A program made the translations under genes and the position numbers. This document shows, piece by piece, positions 39,336 through 52,200 of a DNA stretch of 64,000 nt; positions within the stretch are counted from its first letter, which is position 1; every line of letters starts with the position of its first letter. Where the stretch lies: contig JACDQD010000004.1 in NCBI GenBank assembly GCA_019843655.1, forward strand, positions 1,364,001 through 1,428,000, read 5' to 3'. The notes under the pieces were generated by a model, which was not told the DNA's origin, made no database searches, and saw nothing but the letters and a program-made list of their open reading frames with translations. The DNA is from Lethocerus indicus (Eukaryota; Arthropoda; Insecta; Hemiptera; Belostomatidae).

Positions 39336-42119
39336 ACTGTCTAAAATATGCCGGTCGAAATCATTCTGTTTTCTGTAATCTCGTCATTTTATTTGAAATT
39401 GTTCGGCCTCGCATCTTTTTAACAACATAGAATAATCGTTTCCAGTATTTTAATATTATTACAGGGTAAATTAATTTCAGATTTTTAAAAAAAAACTGTG
39501 TGAATAACATACAGCGAGTATGCCGGAAGACCAAAGCTCGGGACAATGGAGGCGCAGATCCCCTGACAATTATTTCCTTTTGGTGTGAGTTTTTTTTTTT
39601 TATTAAGTATTAAACTCTTTGTCCCTTTTCTCCGTCCGAGAGAAACTCGTCTTCTGAAGGGCCACCAGTTGAATGGGGCGAAAGTATTAAATCTTGTATA
39701 TATATATTAGTTTTATTTTTTAAACAATTTTAACGCGAATTAATTTTGTCAGAATTGCGTATATACGTGTTCTGTCTTATAGTTCACGCAGAATTTATTA
39801 AATTAACGCAAGGATAACCCTGTTTTTTTTTGAGAAAAACAATGCTTCTTAGATACTTTATATTGTTCCTACTCTCGATAAATTCCAGAATTTATATTCA
39901 ACATTTCACACCTGCCCTGAGGATTATGATAGCGGTCAACGACAACGCAAATTGGCAACAGCGCCAAGTATTTGTCCGCCCTTTTAAATAATTAGTCCAT
40001 TTGATTTATTATTCTACCTGGCCATTTTGAATTACAATTTTGTTCTATCGCGCGCTATGAATAACAGTTGAGGGGTTCTTAGATAAATGAGCGGTCTGTT
40101 CGTTTAAAAATAATGAACCGAAAATTATTTCTCAATAATATTAAAATGATCTTCAAGGGACCCTACTACAGGTGAGGCGTTTGGATCGCTTTGGGATTTC
40201 ATGGATAATTTAAAATATATATATATCGATTTGCGGAATAATAACGTGGCACTCCTTCAGCACTCTGTTTCCACGCACATTGGGAGGACAATATATTTTT
40301 TTTTAATTCTTCTTTAATAAATGTGTACGTAAGTTCAATATTAACCGAACTTCGAGTCAACCGAGTTGAGTTAACCCCAATTCGTTAACAGACGAGAAGT
40401 CAGATATAACTATCTGGGAGGATTTACGATTTGGCATTGGCATCGTGCTCGAATAAAATATTTGTACGTCGTCCAAATGTCGGACGTTCGTTTCAGTGGC
40501 CGACAATTCGGTTTTCTGTGAATTTCAGCCAGTGGATTAGGTCAGTTCCACTGTTCTCTCTTGTGTCCTTTCGACCCATTTCGTGCGTAGACAAATACGT
40601 AATTACACAGCGTAGTAAAGCGTTGCGCTATCTATTAAATTGAGAATCCGCAGTAGGTAAGGAATTTTTACCTGTTGCATGAGATTTAGGAACAATAATA
40701 CTCTCCACGCCAACAATCCGACAATAAAAACGGTTTAATCTGGCCTCGATTAATTAGAAATAAATGTTATGGAACTTTCGTACACGAGTGCTATCTTGTG
40801 TTATTCACTCAGGGTTTTTATTGTAAAGGCTTCATTTTTAAATTCTACAAGCTCCCTTTATATGCTAGTTTTAAAGTGAATGTGGTGATTAGATAATGTA
40901 CTGACTGAGTGTATTTCAATTTAAACTAGTGCTGACGAGTTATTTATTATTGAGTGCTCAATGCTCATAATACGATTCCCATCGCGTATTTAATATTTTC
41001 AGCTATATGATGAGTTTTATATGCATTCAATTTTCGGACTGAACAGGGAATAGACGCGTTGCAAAATATTTATATTTATTTTCCTCGATGTTCCACGAAA
41101 CTTTGTTGTATTAATGAAACGACTAGGGGCATATTTCCAGAATTTAATTCAACATAAGCTCATACGGTAGGCTGTAGATCCTTTGGCCTTTTAAATATTG
41201 AAAATTTGTGAGACGAAGTCTTGCTTAATACACGCTACGGGCTCGGGCCCGCAGATTTATACTGGAGGTGCACGTCAAGGCGGAGCCGGCTCCCAATTCG
41301 ATATATTATTATTTCGTGCAAATAATAAATTTATAGCTCAGTTGAAAACGTGCAAGAATATCGTTTGCCGGCATCGATTTATAAGGATCTCGTATTGTTT
41401 CGTGTCCTGTCGAGGACCGCCGGCACCGTTTCTTAATAATTGTTTTTACAGTTAAGAGGCTTGCGCGATTCGGACTAATAATACTGTGGGGAAAACCTGG
41501 AGCGGCAGGTGTTAGACCGAGATTCTTCCGGTTTTCGGATAACACTTCCGGCCGAAAGGTCTATCCCTCCCCAGGGTGTGGTATCGGACCTCGCGGGACA
41601 CACACGACAGTACAGCATTACGCAATCTTACAGTTTGTACACCTGTGTACTGACAGTTATGATACTTGTCGTATTTTAGAGGCCGAGTTTTATACGAAAC
41701 TATACGAATTATTGCAGTATAATGAAGACAGTGGATTCTTCAGGAAGATGTCTTAACTTCGATTGTGGCGCAATTCGTTATTCCCGAATCGTTATGCGCA
41801 CACAGTGCTAAGAACGGTACCTTCTTGACGGTACACACTAATCGATTGCAGTGGAAAAAAAGACGCAGACTAATATGCGGTTCGGCGGCACTTCGCCCCA
41901 GTGAATTATAAGTCAGCCGGGTTTATAAATAAGCCGGTGCCGTTGTCCGAAAAGCCGAATCGATTCTGAGACTGGAGAAATTCCGTGCGAGTGGACCTAC
42001 AGGTGTTCCTTCCGGACATTTAATTAAAGGCCCGCCCATTGTCGGACGGGTACCGGCATTGTTGTCCGCTTATATCCGTTTTCCTGTTGATTTTTAATTG
42101 AAAAACGCTCGCCCCTTTT

Positions 42120-42161
42120 CCTCTCTCTCTCACCCTCTCTCTCTCTCTCTCACACACACAC
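42120..42161 (+). repeat. Compound (CT)n(CA)n microsatellite
   Basis: CT tract, short interruption, CT tract, then five CA units. Confidence 0.92.
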
Positions 42162-43324
42162 TTTTTTCGCGCCCTCCCTCTTTCTCCGGCCTTTTTAACA
42201 GTTTTATTTTCTCGTTGCCCAAAACCCCCCCCCCCAATGGGCCTGACAGTGATTTCTGTGCACAACCCCCGTCACGCCTCCGAATTCTCGGGGCTAATAA
42301 AACGACAGCACCTTATCGAAATTCACTCCACCTCTGTCGCATAATACGAATACATTCGGAGATAAGAGAATAAAAGGAAAAATTACTTGGGAACGAAAAT
42401 GAAAGTTTGAAATCACTCGCTGCAGTTGTTTGAAAAACAATTATATTGGGTCTCTTAAATTGGGGGCACGAAACTAGTAATGAATATTTTAAAATCGAAT
42501 TCACTTGGAAATTTTTCTTTTCAGCCGATTGATAGAACGGATTAATAAAGCCGGATTTACAAATCAATTTGTAAATTGGTGAATTAACCGCGTTTCAATT
42601 ATTTCAGTAACGAGCGTAACATTTTTAAGACGCGCTGTTGGATAGCGTTGAAACTATTTTATGAGAATTTAAGTGAATAAAAGTTTTTTGGTTTAATAAT
42701 TTGGAGAGAACAGTTTACAAAGATTAAGTATTTCACTTACAACTTTCACTGGAATAATGAAAAGGGTCGGTGGGTGTCAATGCCCGCTTGATGCTATTCC
42801 GAGAGTTTTACGATCTCGCTATCGGGTTCGGTTCATGGCCTATGCAATTTCATTTCCTCCTACGACGCGAACGCTTTCGACAATCCGATGAAATCTAAAG
42901 TTTACGTTTATTGGGCCCTCTTCGAATGGCGCGAAGCCTGAAAGCTAATTTATAAACGGCAATTTTCCAGATTGGAGTCCTGGGGGAATATTGAAACCGG
43001 ATTTGTGGCCGGCTTTTCTTCCGAATTCGATAACGAAGGCGTTTCTTAAAGAGGAATATTTTAATTAACTGCCTCACTTTCAGTTTCCTACTGTTCCAAC
43101 GAATTGACAAAATAATACGCAGATTCGCGAAAAATGTAATTGTTCAGACGGTTTTCTATAAAATTTTGTACGAACACCGTAACAATGCACTCTACCTACG
43201 TTGGAACCTAAACACATGTAACACAACTGAAGGAATTTAGTCGAAATGTGAGATAATATTCGAACATATTTAATAAAACCAGATTTGCTCAATGTCAACT
43301 GTACCAATTCAAAGAGGCAATATA

Positions 43325-43533
43325 TATTAGGGAACCCAAAAGTAGTTTTGACTTTGGAATTCATTTTATTTTGCTAAAAAAGAAACTTTAATTATTAATC
43401 TACTATATATTCACCAATATTATCGACAACTCTCAGCCACTTTTCCGGCAAATTTTCGATTCCCCTCTCGAAGAACTCCTCAAGACCGAAATACATCTTA
43501 TCAAATTGTCGATTACTTTTGGGTACACCTAAT
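43325..43533 (-). mobile_element. Mariner-derived MITE, copy 2
   Basis: It has the same structure and length as the copy at 2321-2529. The minus-strand interior reads cleanly as the C-terminus of a mariner transposase (LEEFFERGIENLPEKW, then VVDNIGEYIVD and a stop). The left inverted end is slightly eroded (GGGAACCCAAAAGTAG), and the right TA flank has mutated. The rest of the transposase gene is missing, so it is non-autonomous. Confidence 0.82.
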
Positions 43534-44531
43534 GGATTCAAATTCTGGAGGATATTCAACTATGGGTCTTCGCTACAGTCTATTGACTATCCCTTTCCGT
43601 TGGGCCTCACCGGTCTACTGCAATGGGACCTGCTCTCTGAAGCGAAAGGGAGAATAAGAAAAAATAATAATAAAAAAAATACTAACGATTTGCGAAGTGC
43701 ATCTGAAACGTCCTTATAAAGTCGGCCCGGGAAGTTTCTTATAAATTTAAATCGACACCGTATTCGCGTCTACACGGGCCCAAAGCTAAACGGGCCGTTT
43801 AAAATTGAATAAGCCGAATTGAATGGGGCCTGAAAATTCCGCCTACGCGCAACGTTGCAAAGCCAATAACAGTGCGTGGGGCGAGCGACTTGAAAAGGGA
43901 TCGGGGGCGGGGGGTAGCAGCCGCGGCCAGTTATATCCGAATATTCCAAATTGCGGGATGAAATACCCGCGAATTCCCCAATTGGGAAATTTATTTTCAT
44001 CGCCGGTCAAATTCTATTTATAATAAATCCGGTCGAATGACAAAGGACAGGCGGGGGTTTTAATGTCAGCCACGTGCGGATATCAGAGTACAATGGGTTC
44101 ACGGGGGCGGATGACGCGAATTAGTGTATTTCTTTATTTTATTTTATTTTTTTTTTTAATTAAACCCTATTCGGTATATCACGGCCAAATATACCCTGAC
44201 CAAAAATCTGTTTTCCACGCGCGTGTCACACACTTCCTAATTATTTGCATATTCTGTACAATTTCGTTTTTATGTATACTCGTATTACGTAGTGTTAATT
44301 ACCTTTGCCCAAATTTAATCACTCCCGATTGCATTCCGAAAATTTTTTTAAACTATGTGAGGTTCGTCCGAAAATTTATTTTATTCTAAGTGTACTATTG
44401 AATTTAATTGTTATTTTTATTTATGTAAAACTGGTCGCGAACTGGGGCAAACCGAATGAAGGTGTACAAAAAGTACAGAAAATTCGTAATAAAGGATTAT
44501 AAGTACATCCGTTTCATTCCATCCTTTCCAG

Positions 44532-44567
44532 GTTCATTTAATATGAACTAAGTTCATTTAATATGAA
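44532..44567. repeat. Tandem pair of palindromic motifs, 20-bp spacing
   Basis: GTTCATTTAATATGAAC at 44532-44548 is followed by GTTCATTTAATATGAA at 44552-44567, so the unit repeats every 20 bp. GTTCAT and ATGAAC form a 6-bp inverted repeat in the first unit. Two dyad sites on the same helix face could bind a dimeric factor. This is inference only. Confidence 0.55.
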
Positions 44568-46469
44568 AGACGGTGTATAAAGCTTAAGTAGTGGTCGGTT
44601 CATTAGTGGTGATGGAAAAATGTCTTCATTCTGGCATATAACTGAATTGTATTTTAAATTAAGCTTTTTCCGTAACTGTTCTGTAATAGTTGGATTTCCT
44701 GATGGTTTGAAATGAAAATTAGGTCCGAATCGACTTCCGATATTTTCATTTCAACTGGTCACAATTATTAAGTCCGAAAGTTCCCAATAGTTTTCGCCAT
44801 TATACACGTTTAAGATTCGTCTATAGTTTAATTCAAGTACTCGGCTGTTTGAGTCAAACAATACACAGAACCAATCATTCGGGTAGGATTTTTGAAGCTT
44901 TTATTACTATCTCTAAAGACTTAATTGCCTTTGAGGAATTTTAGCTTTCTGTTAGTTCAATTGAAAGTTTTGCATTTCCCGCCTTACCTTCATCCAAAAT
45001 ATAGGCTTCGGTTGAGGAATTCGGTTATGGTTTTACTTCAGTAATCGCGTTCGGCTGTGTGAATAAAATTGATCGGTTATTTGGTAGATCAATACAGGAG
45101 GGAATTTTGGAAAAACTAATAGAAACAATCGATAACGCGGTGTAGGACAATTTTTCACCGTTTTTCCGTTCAAACGGTCGTTTAAACCGGGAGAATTTAT
45201 AAAGTGAATTTATATTCCCGAGAGTCGGTTGTTCCGATTAATTCGCGATGGTTAAAAATCACCGGGGAGGGATTTCTTGGCGTGACAGAATACAAAGTAC
45301 TGTCAAAGTTATTATATATTTTCAGTGATTTATACTTGACAGAGCTGAAACTGAGAGCGGTTATAGGGGGCCTTTAGTAGAGGGCGGGTCGTAAACTCTC
45401 AAATAAATTTATCGTCGGGGGGGCCATTTATTAAATGCTAAAACCGAGCGCGGGGGCGGTCGCGAACGGCGCCAGTTTCCTTTCCCTTCGGCCCTCGTCA
45501 ATATTGACCCGCTTTGTTTGAACACATAATTAACCGCAATTGGATCGCCAATCATAATAATGGAATACTATTAAGCTGTGACAGCGGATTTTATTTTAAG
45601 AATTTAAATTGGAACGAATTGACGATTGAGATATAGATTAGATGAAGTCTCACAGAATACAGTTTTAAATATATTCTTGCACTTCTCCTGGAGGGCTGAC
45701 AATTGAAATATTAGTGTTTCATTATTTCCTCAGCTAGTTTCGCTTTCTGAAAAAGCATTCGGTTTGGGAAAATACCAAGATTGGGAGTGATATTTAAAGG
45801 TTGATAACCGCTGATTGATCTGCTCAATAGAACACGTATGCTACAACCGATTGAGCTCTACTTTTGTACATTGTGCATGTTTGATACGTTATCGGTGATA
45901 AATAATTATTGGGGGCGTTCAAAAAAGAAACCTCTACGGCACATTAAATAGTCGGCTTTTTAAACTTGATTGCCGAGAACAAAAAAAAAAAAATAATAGG
46001 TTCGCCAAACTCCTCGAAAGCACGAAAATAAACCGCTCGAGATTTTGTCTCGAACGACTACAAATGCAATTCCAATTCGGCCTTCCGTGCAAAACAGACA
46101 GCCATGCAACACACAGTAAACGATCCAGCTACTCAACTTAAACCCCACCCGACAAGCACATTCTGTATTACCTGATAACCCGAACCTGTACACGGCGTCG
46201 CGTTCAACAAGCCATCCACTCGGCTGTTTATTGAGCCATTAACAAGGTCCGGGGGCTGTTAAAGCATCCTGCCAGCCCGGCCAATAACCAGTTACATTAT
46301 TTGTAACACGCTTATCGCCAATTAATGCACGGCAACTCAACATTCTCTTCAATACAATAATTTCTTTTATCAAAGTTTTATTGGTTCTCCGCTAGCTGTA
46401 ATGTACGAGAAGCTACGGATTAGTGGAATCGTGGGTATTGTCGGTTGAGTGGCAATGCACACCGTGATA

Positions 46470-46496
46470 CCCCCCCCCACCCCCCCCCATCACCCC
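46470..46496 (-). other. C-rich tract, G-quadruplex candidate on the minus strand
   Basis: Two C-runs of nine or more are followed by two CCCC runs, upstream of the GA tract at 46606. Confidence 0.5.
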
Positions 46497-46605
46497 TACC
46501 AGATAATGGGGTAATTATAATGAATGGGGGAAGCGGTCGTGTACCGCCCCCACAATCCCCGAATAACGCTCTCGTGCCAATGGGTCGTTGGAGCGTTTGA
46601 TTTAG

Positions 46606-46636
46606 TGAGAGGGGGAGAGAGAGAGAGAGAGAGAGT

Positions 46637-46678
<42 letters not shown>

Positions 46679-46680
46679 GA
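46606..46680 (+). repeat. (GA)n microsatellite
   Basis: About 75 bp of GA with GGGA and GTGGGA interruptions. Confidence 0.95.
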
Positions 46681-47100
46681 CCTCGATAACACCTTCAACG
46701 GCGAACGGGTTCAACCATTTTCTGAGAACTTCTCGTCTTTATCACAGTTCAGTTTATGCTGGAGGTGCGAATCGAGTGTTTAACATCACCACCCCCATTA
46801 TAAAATTGGTAGATTAGAATTCATAAAAAAAAAAGAAAATGTGAACATGCGAGTACACTCAATCTACCTACTACTTGTACTATCTTGTTCACGTTGGCGA
46901 AAATTAACCTCAATATTTCCTAAACAATATCAGACGCAATTTTCCTGTTGAAATATAACATCAGAATAAGTGCTGAGGTCAATTATCGGTTAAAAAATAA
47001 GTAGATTTAATTAAAATTAAGTATTTGCAAATTTTCCTCATTATGTTCTTCTATCTACCTCGGCGATTTTTCACGTAATTGTGAAATAAAAATTGTATCA

Positions 47101-47371
47101 ATAATCAATTTAACATACCCGTTTTGTGGTCTGCGGGTGGTTGGAATACGGTAGATTTGTTGTGTTCCTGTATCCTGTCTCGCCGGTTCGGTCTTTTGCT
47201 AGACCGGTTTCGGCCGCTCGCCGAATCTTCAGTAGCGCTGTTAGTCTGTCTGACAACCACCGCAGTGCAAAGTGACAGTGACAGTGACACAGTGCAGTGA
47301 GGATGCCCCCCGAAAAACAGTGCCAACAGTGACTAACACCGCTACTGAAGACGGCGAGCGACAAATCTACT
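47101..47371. repeat. R1 foldback repeat, long copy with flanking direct repeat
   Basis: The left arm at 47107-47245 is a full unit (TTTAACATACCCGTTTTGTG through CGCCGAATCTTCAGTAGCG). A linker of short GTGACA repeats (AAGTGACAGTGACAGTGACA) follows. The shorter inverted arm AACAGTGACTAACACCGCTA and CTGAAGACGGCGAGCG runs to about 47361. A 13-bp direct repeat TGTATCAATAATC occurs at 47094-47106 and 47371-47383, which could be a target-site duplication. Confidence 0.8.
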
Positions 47372-48321
47372 GTATCAATAATCGTTTTTTAAAAGTTCGA
47401 ACCATCGGACGATAATAATTAATATGACAAACTCATGGTATAATGCTACACCCAAACATAGTTTCAATTACAAATTTCCTCGCTTTCTTGTACTTTCTAA
47501 TCTCATTTGAGAATAATTATTAGACAATGCGTGTATTTACGTCTTCGATTTCTTCGTTCCTGGCTGCTTGAGTGTCAAGCATCAATTTCTGAAATTAAAT
47601 AATCGATTTCGAAAAATAATCTATTCCAAGGTTGTTAGGTGATAGGCGTCAAGGCTATATCGAAATCTGTGCGAGGCGGAGTGAGACCAAAGAAATTGCG
47701 GGTCCATTACTAAGTTAGGGGTCCATTACCGGTTGTGTATATTTGAGGAGGGCGGACCCTACCGGAGGGAGCGGTGAAGGCCCTTCCCAATACTCAACCG
47801 GCTGATTGAAATTTCAAGTAGCTATTCCCGCTGAATATACATGAGACTCGAATTTCTCCTTTCCGATTCTTCCTCGGAATAATTCCAATTTTCTTGTTTT
47901 TTTTTGTTTTTTTCTTGTCCGCTCTTTCTATTTTAGAAGCGCCACCGATTCCGTCGCCTACCCACCCCGACTGATCGAAAAATCTGACGTCGGCTCGTGT
48001 TAAATAAGAAAACCCTCCTTTACGATTTCCCCCCTTCACATCGTCATTACCAGAGAGATAAACAAATTTCCGTCAGTTAAACTTCGACTTAATACTTCTG
48101 CCTTTGGTTACTTATAAAGTTCCTAAGTAGAAAACTTCTAACACTCTTTTACAAAACGTGTTGCTTTCGAACTAAATATTCTTTTTAACATCTGTCTGCT
48201 TATCACTGCTGCAGTTGAAGTTGTCAACACTCGGCAGTGATGGAGTCGAATCCGGTTTCGCGTGACTGAGCCGGGACAGGTTGGTGAAATGCAAAGCCAC
48301 AAAAAAGGCGTCTTAAAGTAT

Positions 48322-48338
48322 TAGAGAGAGAGAGAGAG
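48322..48338 (+). repeat. (AG)n microsatellite
   Basis: Eight AG units. Confidence 0.85.
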
Positions 48339-51300
48339 TATTACCCGTGACACGGGTGTATTTCGCAATCTCCGTTCGGCCGGGTTCGACCCCCCCGTCT
48401 GACGGGCGTCGCATCCGGCGTATCGCTGTTCTTAGGGAGGTTTTACCCGGGTCAAAGGATCTCCGGTCCGAATTTGATTAGGGGCCGCGGAAGAGGGTTG
48501 CGGACCATATATAAAGCGGAGATAAAACAAACGAAGGGTTGGCTCGGCACGGGCGGGGGGGGGGCGAATCGATATTCACATTTGCATTGAGGGGTCCCCC
48601 ACCGGATGAATAATACAGGGGGGCCGCCCGGGCCCCTCCGACAAATCCGATTTGAACGGTATTTGCCGCTCTATTCCCAAATCTTGGGAATTGTAATAAA
48701 AACCGGGCCTCGCCCGATGAAACACACCGGGCGACACTGTGGCCACTGGTTTTCGCCGAAAACCGGGAGGATTTAAAAATGCCACTTTAATCTCTCTACC
48801 GTCCCCGTGTTTTGACAGACTGAGTATTACATTTGAACAAAATTATTCGCCGTAAACACTAATCGCTTTATCAGAGAGAGAGAGTGATTTATAAGCATAA
48901 GTACGAAAATTTAATATTAACGAAAATTATGAAGATTATACTGGGCTCGTTGTACTCCTAAGGCAATTATGGAATCAAACATAACCCAGGTTTTATCCTA
49001 TACAAAAATATGAATAATGTTAAATAGGTCTTTTGACAGTATAATAGTAAGGCTCTTAAGATTGCTGGTCCTGTCCTTAAAATTTTCATTCGTTTAACTT
49101 GTAATATCGGCTTTCAGACATTATGGCGATGATATGTATTTTCCTTGAGCGCCTCTGATATATAACAAGTTGTATCATTTTCGCTTTTTCTCTTAATGAA
49201 AATTGCTTTTGCCACTTTCTAGAGTAGTACCCGTGTGGTTTCAGTTTGCACTTGTTGTGATATCGTTAATATAAAAGGGGTTTGTAAATTATCGAGGTCG
49301 CTCTACACAACATTTGCTCATTAATTTATCGAGTCGCATTAGGGCGATGGCCAAGCGTCGTAGTACATTGGAAAAAAAAAAAAATAAACGGGTTGAATTT
49401 AATTTCGATTGTTGTACCCGGCCGGCGGAGAGATGACGCCCACACCGCATGCGAAGTTACGTTGACCTGTACCATTAGAGCGCCCGTTACGGCCGCTATC
49501 TCGTTTTAATTATTTTAAGAGTTTTACCTTAAACCAATGTGTTTTCGTGGAACTCCGTGACCGAAATTCGGTCTTGTCATAACCCGCTAAACGCCGTTTA
49601 TTCCCGATTGGAAAGAGTGAAATTGATTCCGAGCCTCTCCCTTCAGAATATCGGTCCTTTAAAAAGGGGTCTTATTTTTATCCGAAAAAATTTATCTAGC
49701 GACGCCATTTTCTGCCGCGTTTCTCCAACGTCGCCGACTTGATAACAAAAGGGCACTCCGAAAAACAAACTTTTCAGACGGAAAAACGTCATCGGAACAC
49801 GGCTGAATAGGGAGAGGGGAACCCTCTGTGAATACATTATAATGTGTATTATTTTTGAAGGGGAGCGTAAACAAAACATAAAAGGGTATCCGTAAAACAA
49901 AAGGGGAGGCTTGGAAATGCTGAATGCGCACTTGAACTCAATTCCCTTCAAGTATATTTCCATAATAAATGTACCATTCTAAATTCCCGTCACTTTTACA
50001 TCAAACTGTAACGGGATTCCGGTCGAACGAAATATACATTTAGTTAGTATCTCTGCCAAATATCTCAATTGTCACTCTCCTTTGTCGCCTTTAATTTCTA
50101 CTATATTGTCACAGACATACATAGTTCTTTACAGGAATACATTTGTACGGAGAAAACCGGTTTTACAACAGTATTTTCATTTAATTCGAAGTAAATTTTC
50201 AAACGGCCGTGTTCGATATCGCGTTGAATATTCCGCCCTTAAATTCCTGCCTTGCCCTTCGCCAACACGGACGCAGGGCGCAGAACGGCGTCGCCGGTGA
50301 TGTGTTTTCGGGACGGCTCCCACATGCAAATTTCCCTAAGTGGCCGGGGCCTCTCGATGTTGACAGGCACGAACTTACCTATCGAGAATGTCGGCGCTTT
50401 TCTGGGGCAGAACCGCCCGTCCCGAATTACATTCGGGCGTACGTAATGCGCTCAGGCTGTAATGAAAGGAAATTGTCGTTTAAATTCATTCCATTTCATT
50501 GAAAAAATTCTTTGAAGAAACCTAGAATCGGACACAAGTATCGTTGGTATAAACGCTTTGGAATATGGATGGTCTTTCATAAAATGTATTGGAACGGTAG
50601 GTCAACTTATGATCAATTCAAACAGCCTCGTACTATACAATTTCTATTGGCGTAAATTCTGTTTTAACAACGTAACTCTAGACGCTGAAATTTCGCCTAA
50701 AGTAACTCGGTGTTGGGCAATAGTTTTAAATCCGTTTTGCGGAGACCGAAAGTCGGAATGGAGTGGGCGGTTTTGGGCGACTTGAATTCATTAGAGGGCG
50801 GGTTTCTAGCGCCCCCCCCCCACCTCCCCCGCATCCCCTCTCGCCGCCGCAGAAAGCGGTGGCCCCGTTTCGTCACGAAGATTGGTGGACCCGAAGCTCG
50901 GCGTTGAAGAAACTCTTCGCCGGTTGTTTGGCCGGGCCGCCACCATTATTGGGGAGCGGCATCCATCCCCTACCGACCGCCCCCAGCGCCGATTTCCCGG
51001 ACAAATGTTCCCTCATTGTCTGAGGTAGCGGCGGCAGGACTCCACCCCTCTCCTTGGAGTTTTGCACAAACAACAGCTTTGATCGATTGCCAGCCCCCGC
51101 CGTGTTGGGCCTCCATTCCGGCCACGACCCTCTAAAAGGATTTATTTTTTTATTTATTTTTACAATCGACGTTGTATTAAATATTAGAAATAAGTTTTAA
51201 AAAGTGCGATACTTATAATAATAAGATAATTGGAAGTAAATCTAACGGCCCTATGGAGATGGCTCGGATTGAACTTCGTGTTATAAACATCTCTGCAATT

Positions 51301-52109
51301 TGAGCGACTCTAATCGGATGGCATGTCGGCGATATTTAAGTGGTATAATTTCGGAGAAACAGGCACGAACATGTCGCCGCTGTGTGATTTATCCGGAATT
51401 TTAATCAAAGGGCCGCGGGACAAAGGGGCGGTTTGGTATCGGCCAGTGTGAACCCCGTGCGCGGGTGTATGTGGCCCGCAAGAGCGTGTGTGGCCCGTTC
51501 TACGAGTCCACTCACAAATTACGCGCCCATTATATTTGCAACGGCTATCCAGAATATCGCCCAGCCATCCGACAATATCCAAACCGGTCGTTGGAGACAA
51601 CAACACCGAGGCCGGTGTTTGATTCGAATTGATATTCGCGCCGACACAGACATGTCCCCTTTGATATTTGTCTGCCGTTCGGTCTTGCCCCGAAGACATA
51701 ACACTGCTGCGTTGATATGATGGTCCGGAAAATGAAAATTTTCATCTAGAAAAGGACACGTTCGGGAATATAAATTTTCTTTGTTAATATATTAAATGTA
51801 CGGGGGGGGGTGGATAATTGAGATTTTAAGATGGGAAGTAAAATTACACAGTTGGGTGAAATCGTAATAAGGAAAATTTTCTTATTCAAATTATGCGTCA
51901 ACAAAAATTATTAACAACGTTCTATTACTGCAGAACACTGTATTTCATGTCCAATTCCTTTGACGCCTCTGTGAACGTTTCAAGATATTCAGTTTTCTAT
52001 TAAAAACCCCGTTATTCGAAACATATCTATCGCATTCATTAACTCTATATAATAATTTACTACCAAAGAATAACTGGAATGTCATAATTCAAATTTATTA
52101 TCCACGTTA

Positions 52110-52200
52110 GGTCGAAGACGCCCGTGGAGGGGTTCGAACCCTCTGCCAGAGTCCGGGCTGGCGAACAGGAATTTTAAACAGGCGGCCGGGTACAGGTACA
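52110..52200 (-). mobile_element. Possible second SINE / tRNA-like fragment
   Basis: The minus strand shows GGCCGCCTG followed later by GCAGAGGGTTCGAACCCC, a good B box with complementary flanks. The layout resembles the SINE at 55450-55530 (GGCCGCCTCC, then GGATTTGAATCCC). No A box at the right distance and no acceptor-stem pairing were found, so it is not a functional tRNA. Confidence 0.35.

Larger units (their letters stand above)
35296..43324. other. Noncoding, R1 fragments and microsatellites only
   Basis: Apart from the AT, CT and CT/CA tracts, two R1 fragments and a short hairpin at 36472, I find no gene or element. A strongly strand-biased C-rich block lies at 37040-37310. Confidence 0.5.
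43534..47093. other. Noncoding, GA tract and tandem palindrome only
   Basis: ORFs up to 108 codons (44063-44389) are AT-rich, Phe/Ile-rich and without motifs. Confidence 0.5.

Noticed and set aside
47105..47364. Similar short peptides (ATEDGERPKPV-like) encoded by many R1 copies
   Set aside because: The similarity comes from the DNA repeat itself. Copies carry indels that break the frame (for example the extra G near 56980), and no start or stop position is shared.
48380..48420. tRNA gene (CGGGTTCGACCCCC)
   Set aside because: B-box word only; flanks do not form a T-arm or acceptor stem.
51310..51699. A 129-codon minus-strand ORF
   Set aside because: CpG-rich patch with three overlapping ORFs in other frames; nothing recognisable. 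A transcript would be needed to support it.
52125..52165. tRNA gene on the plus strand (GGTTCGAACCC with a pairing T-arm)
   Set aside because: No complementary acceptor stem or A box about 70 bases upstream.
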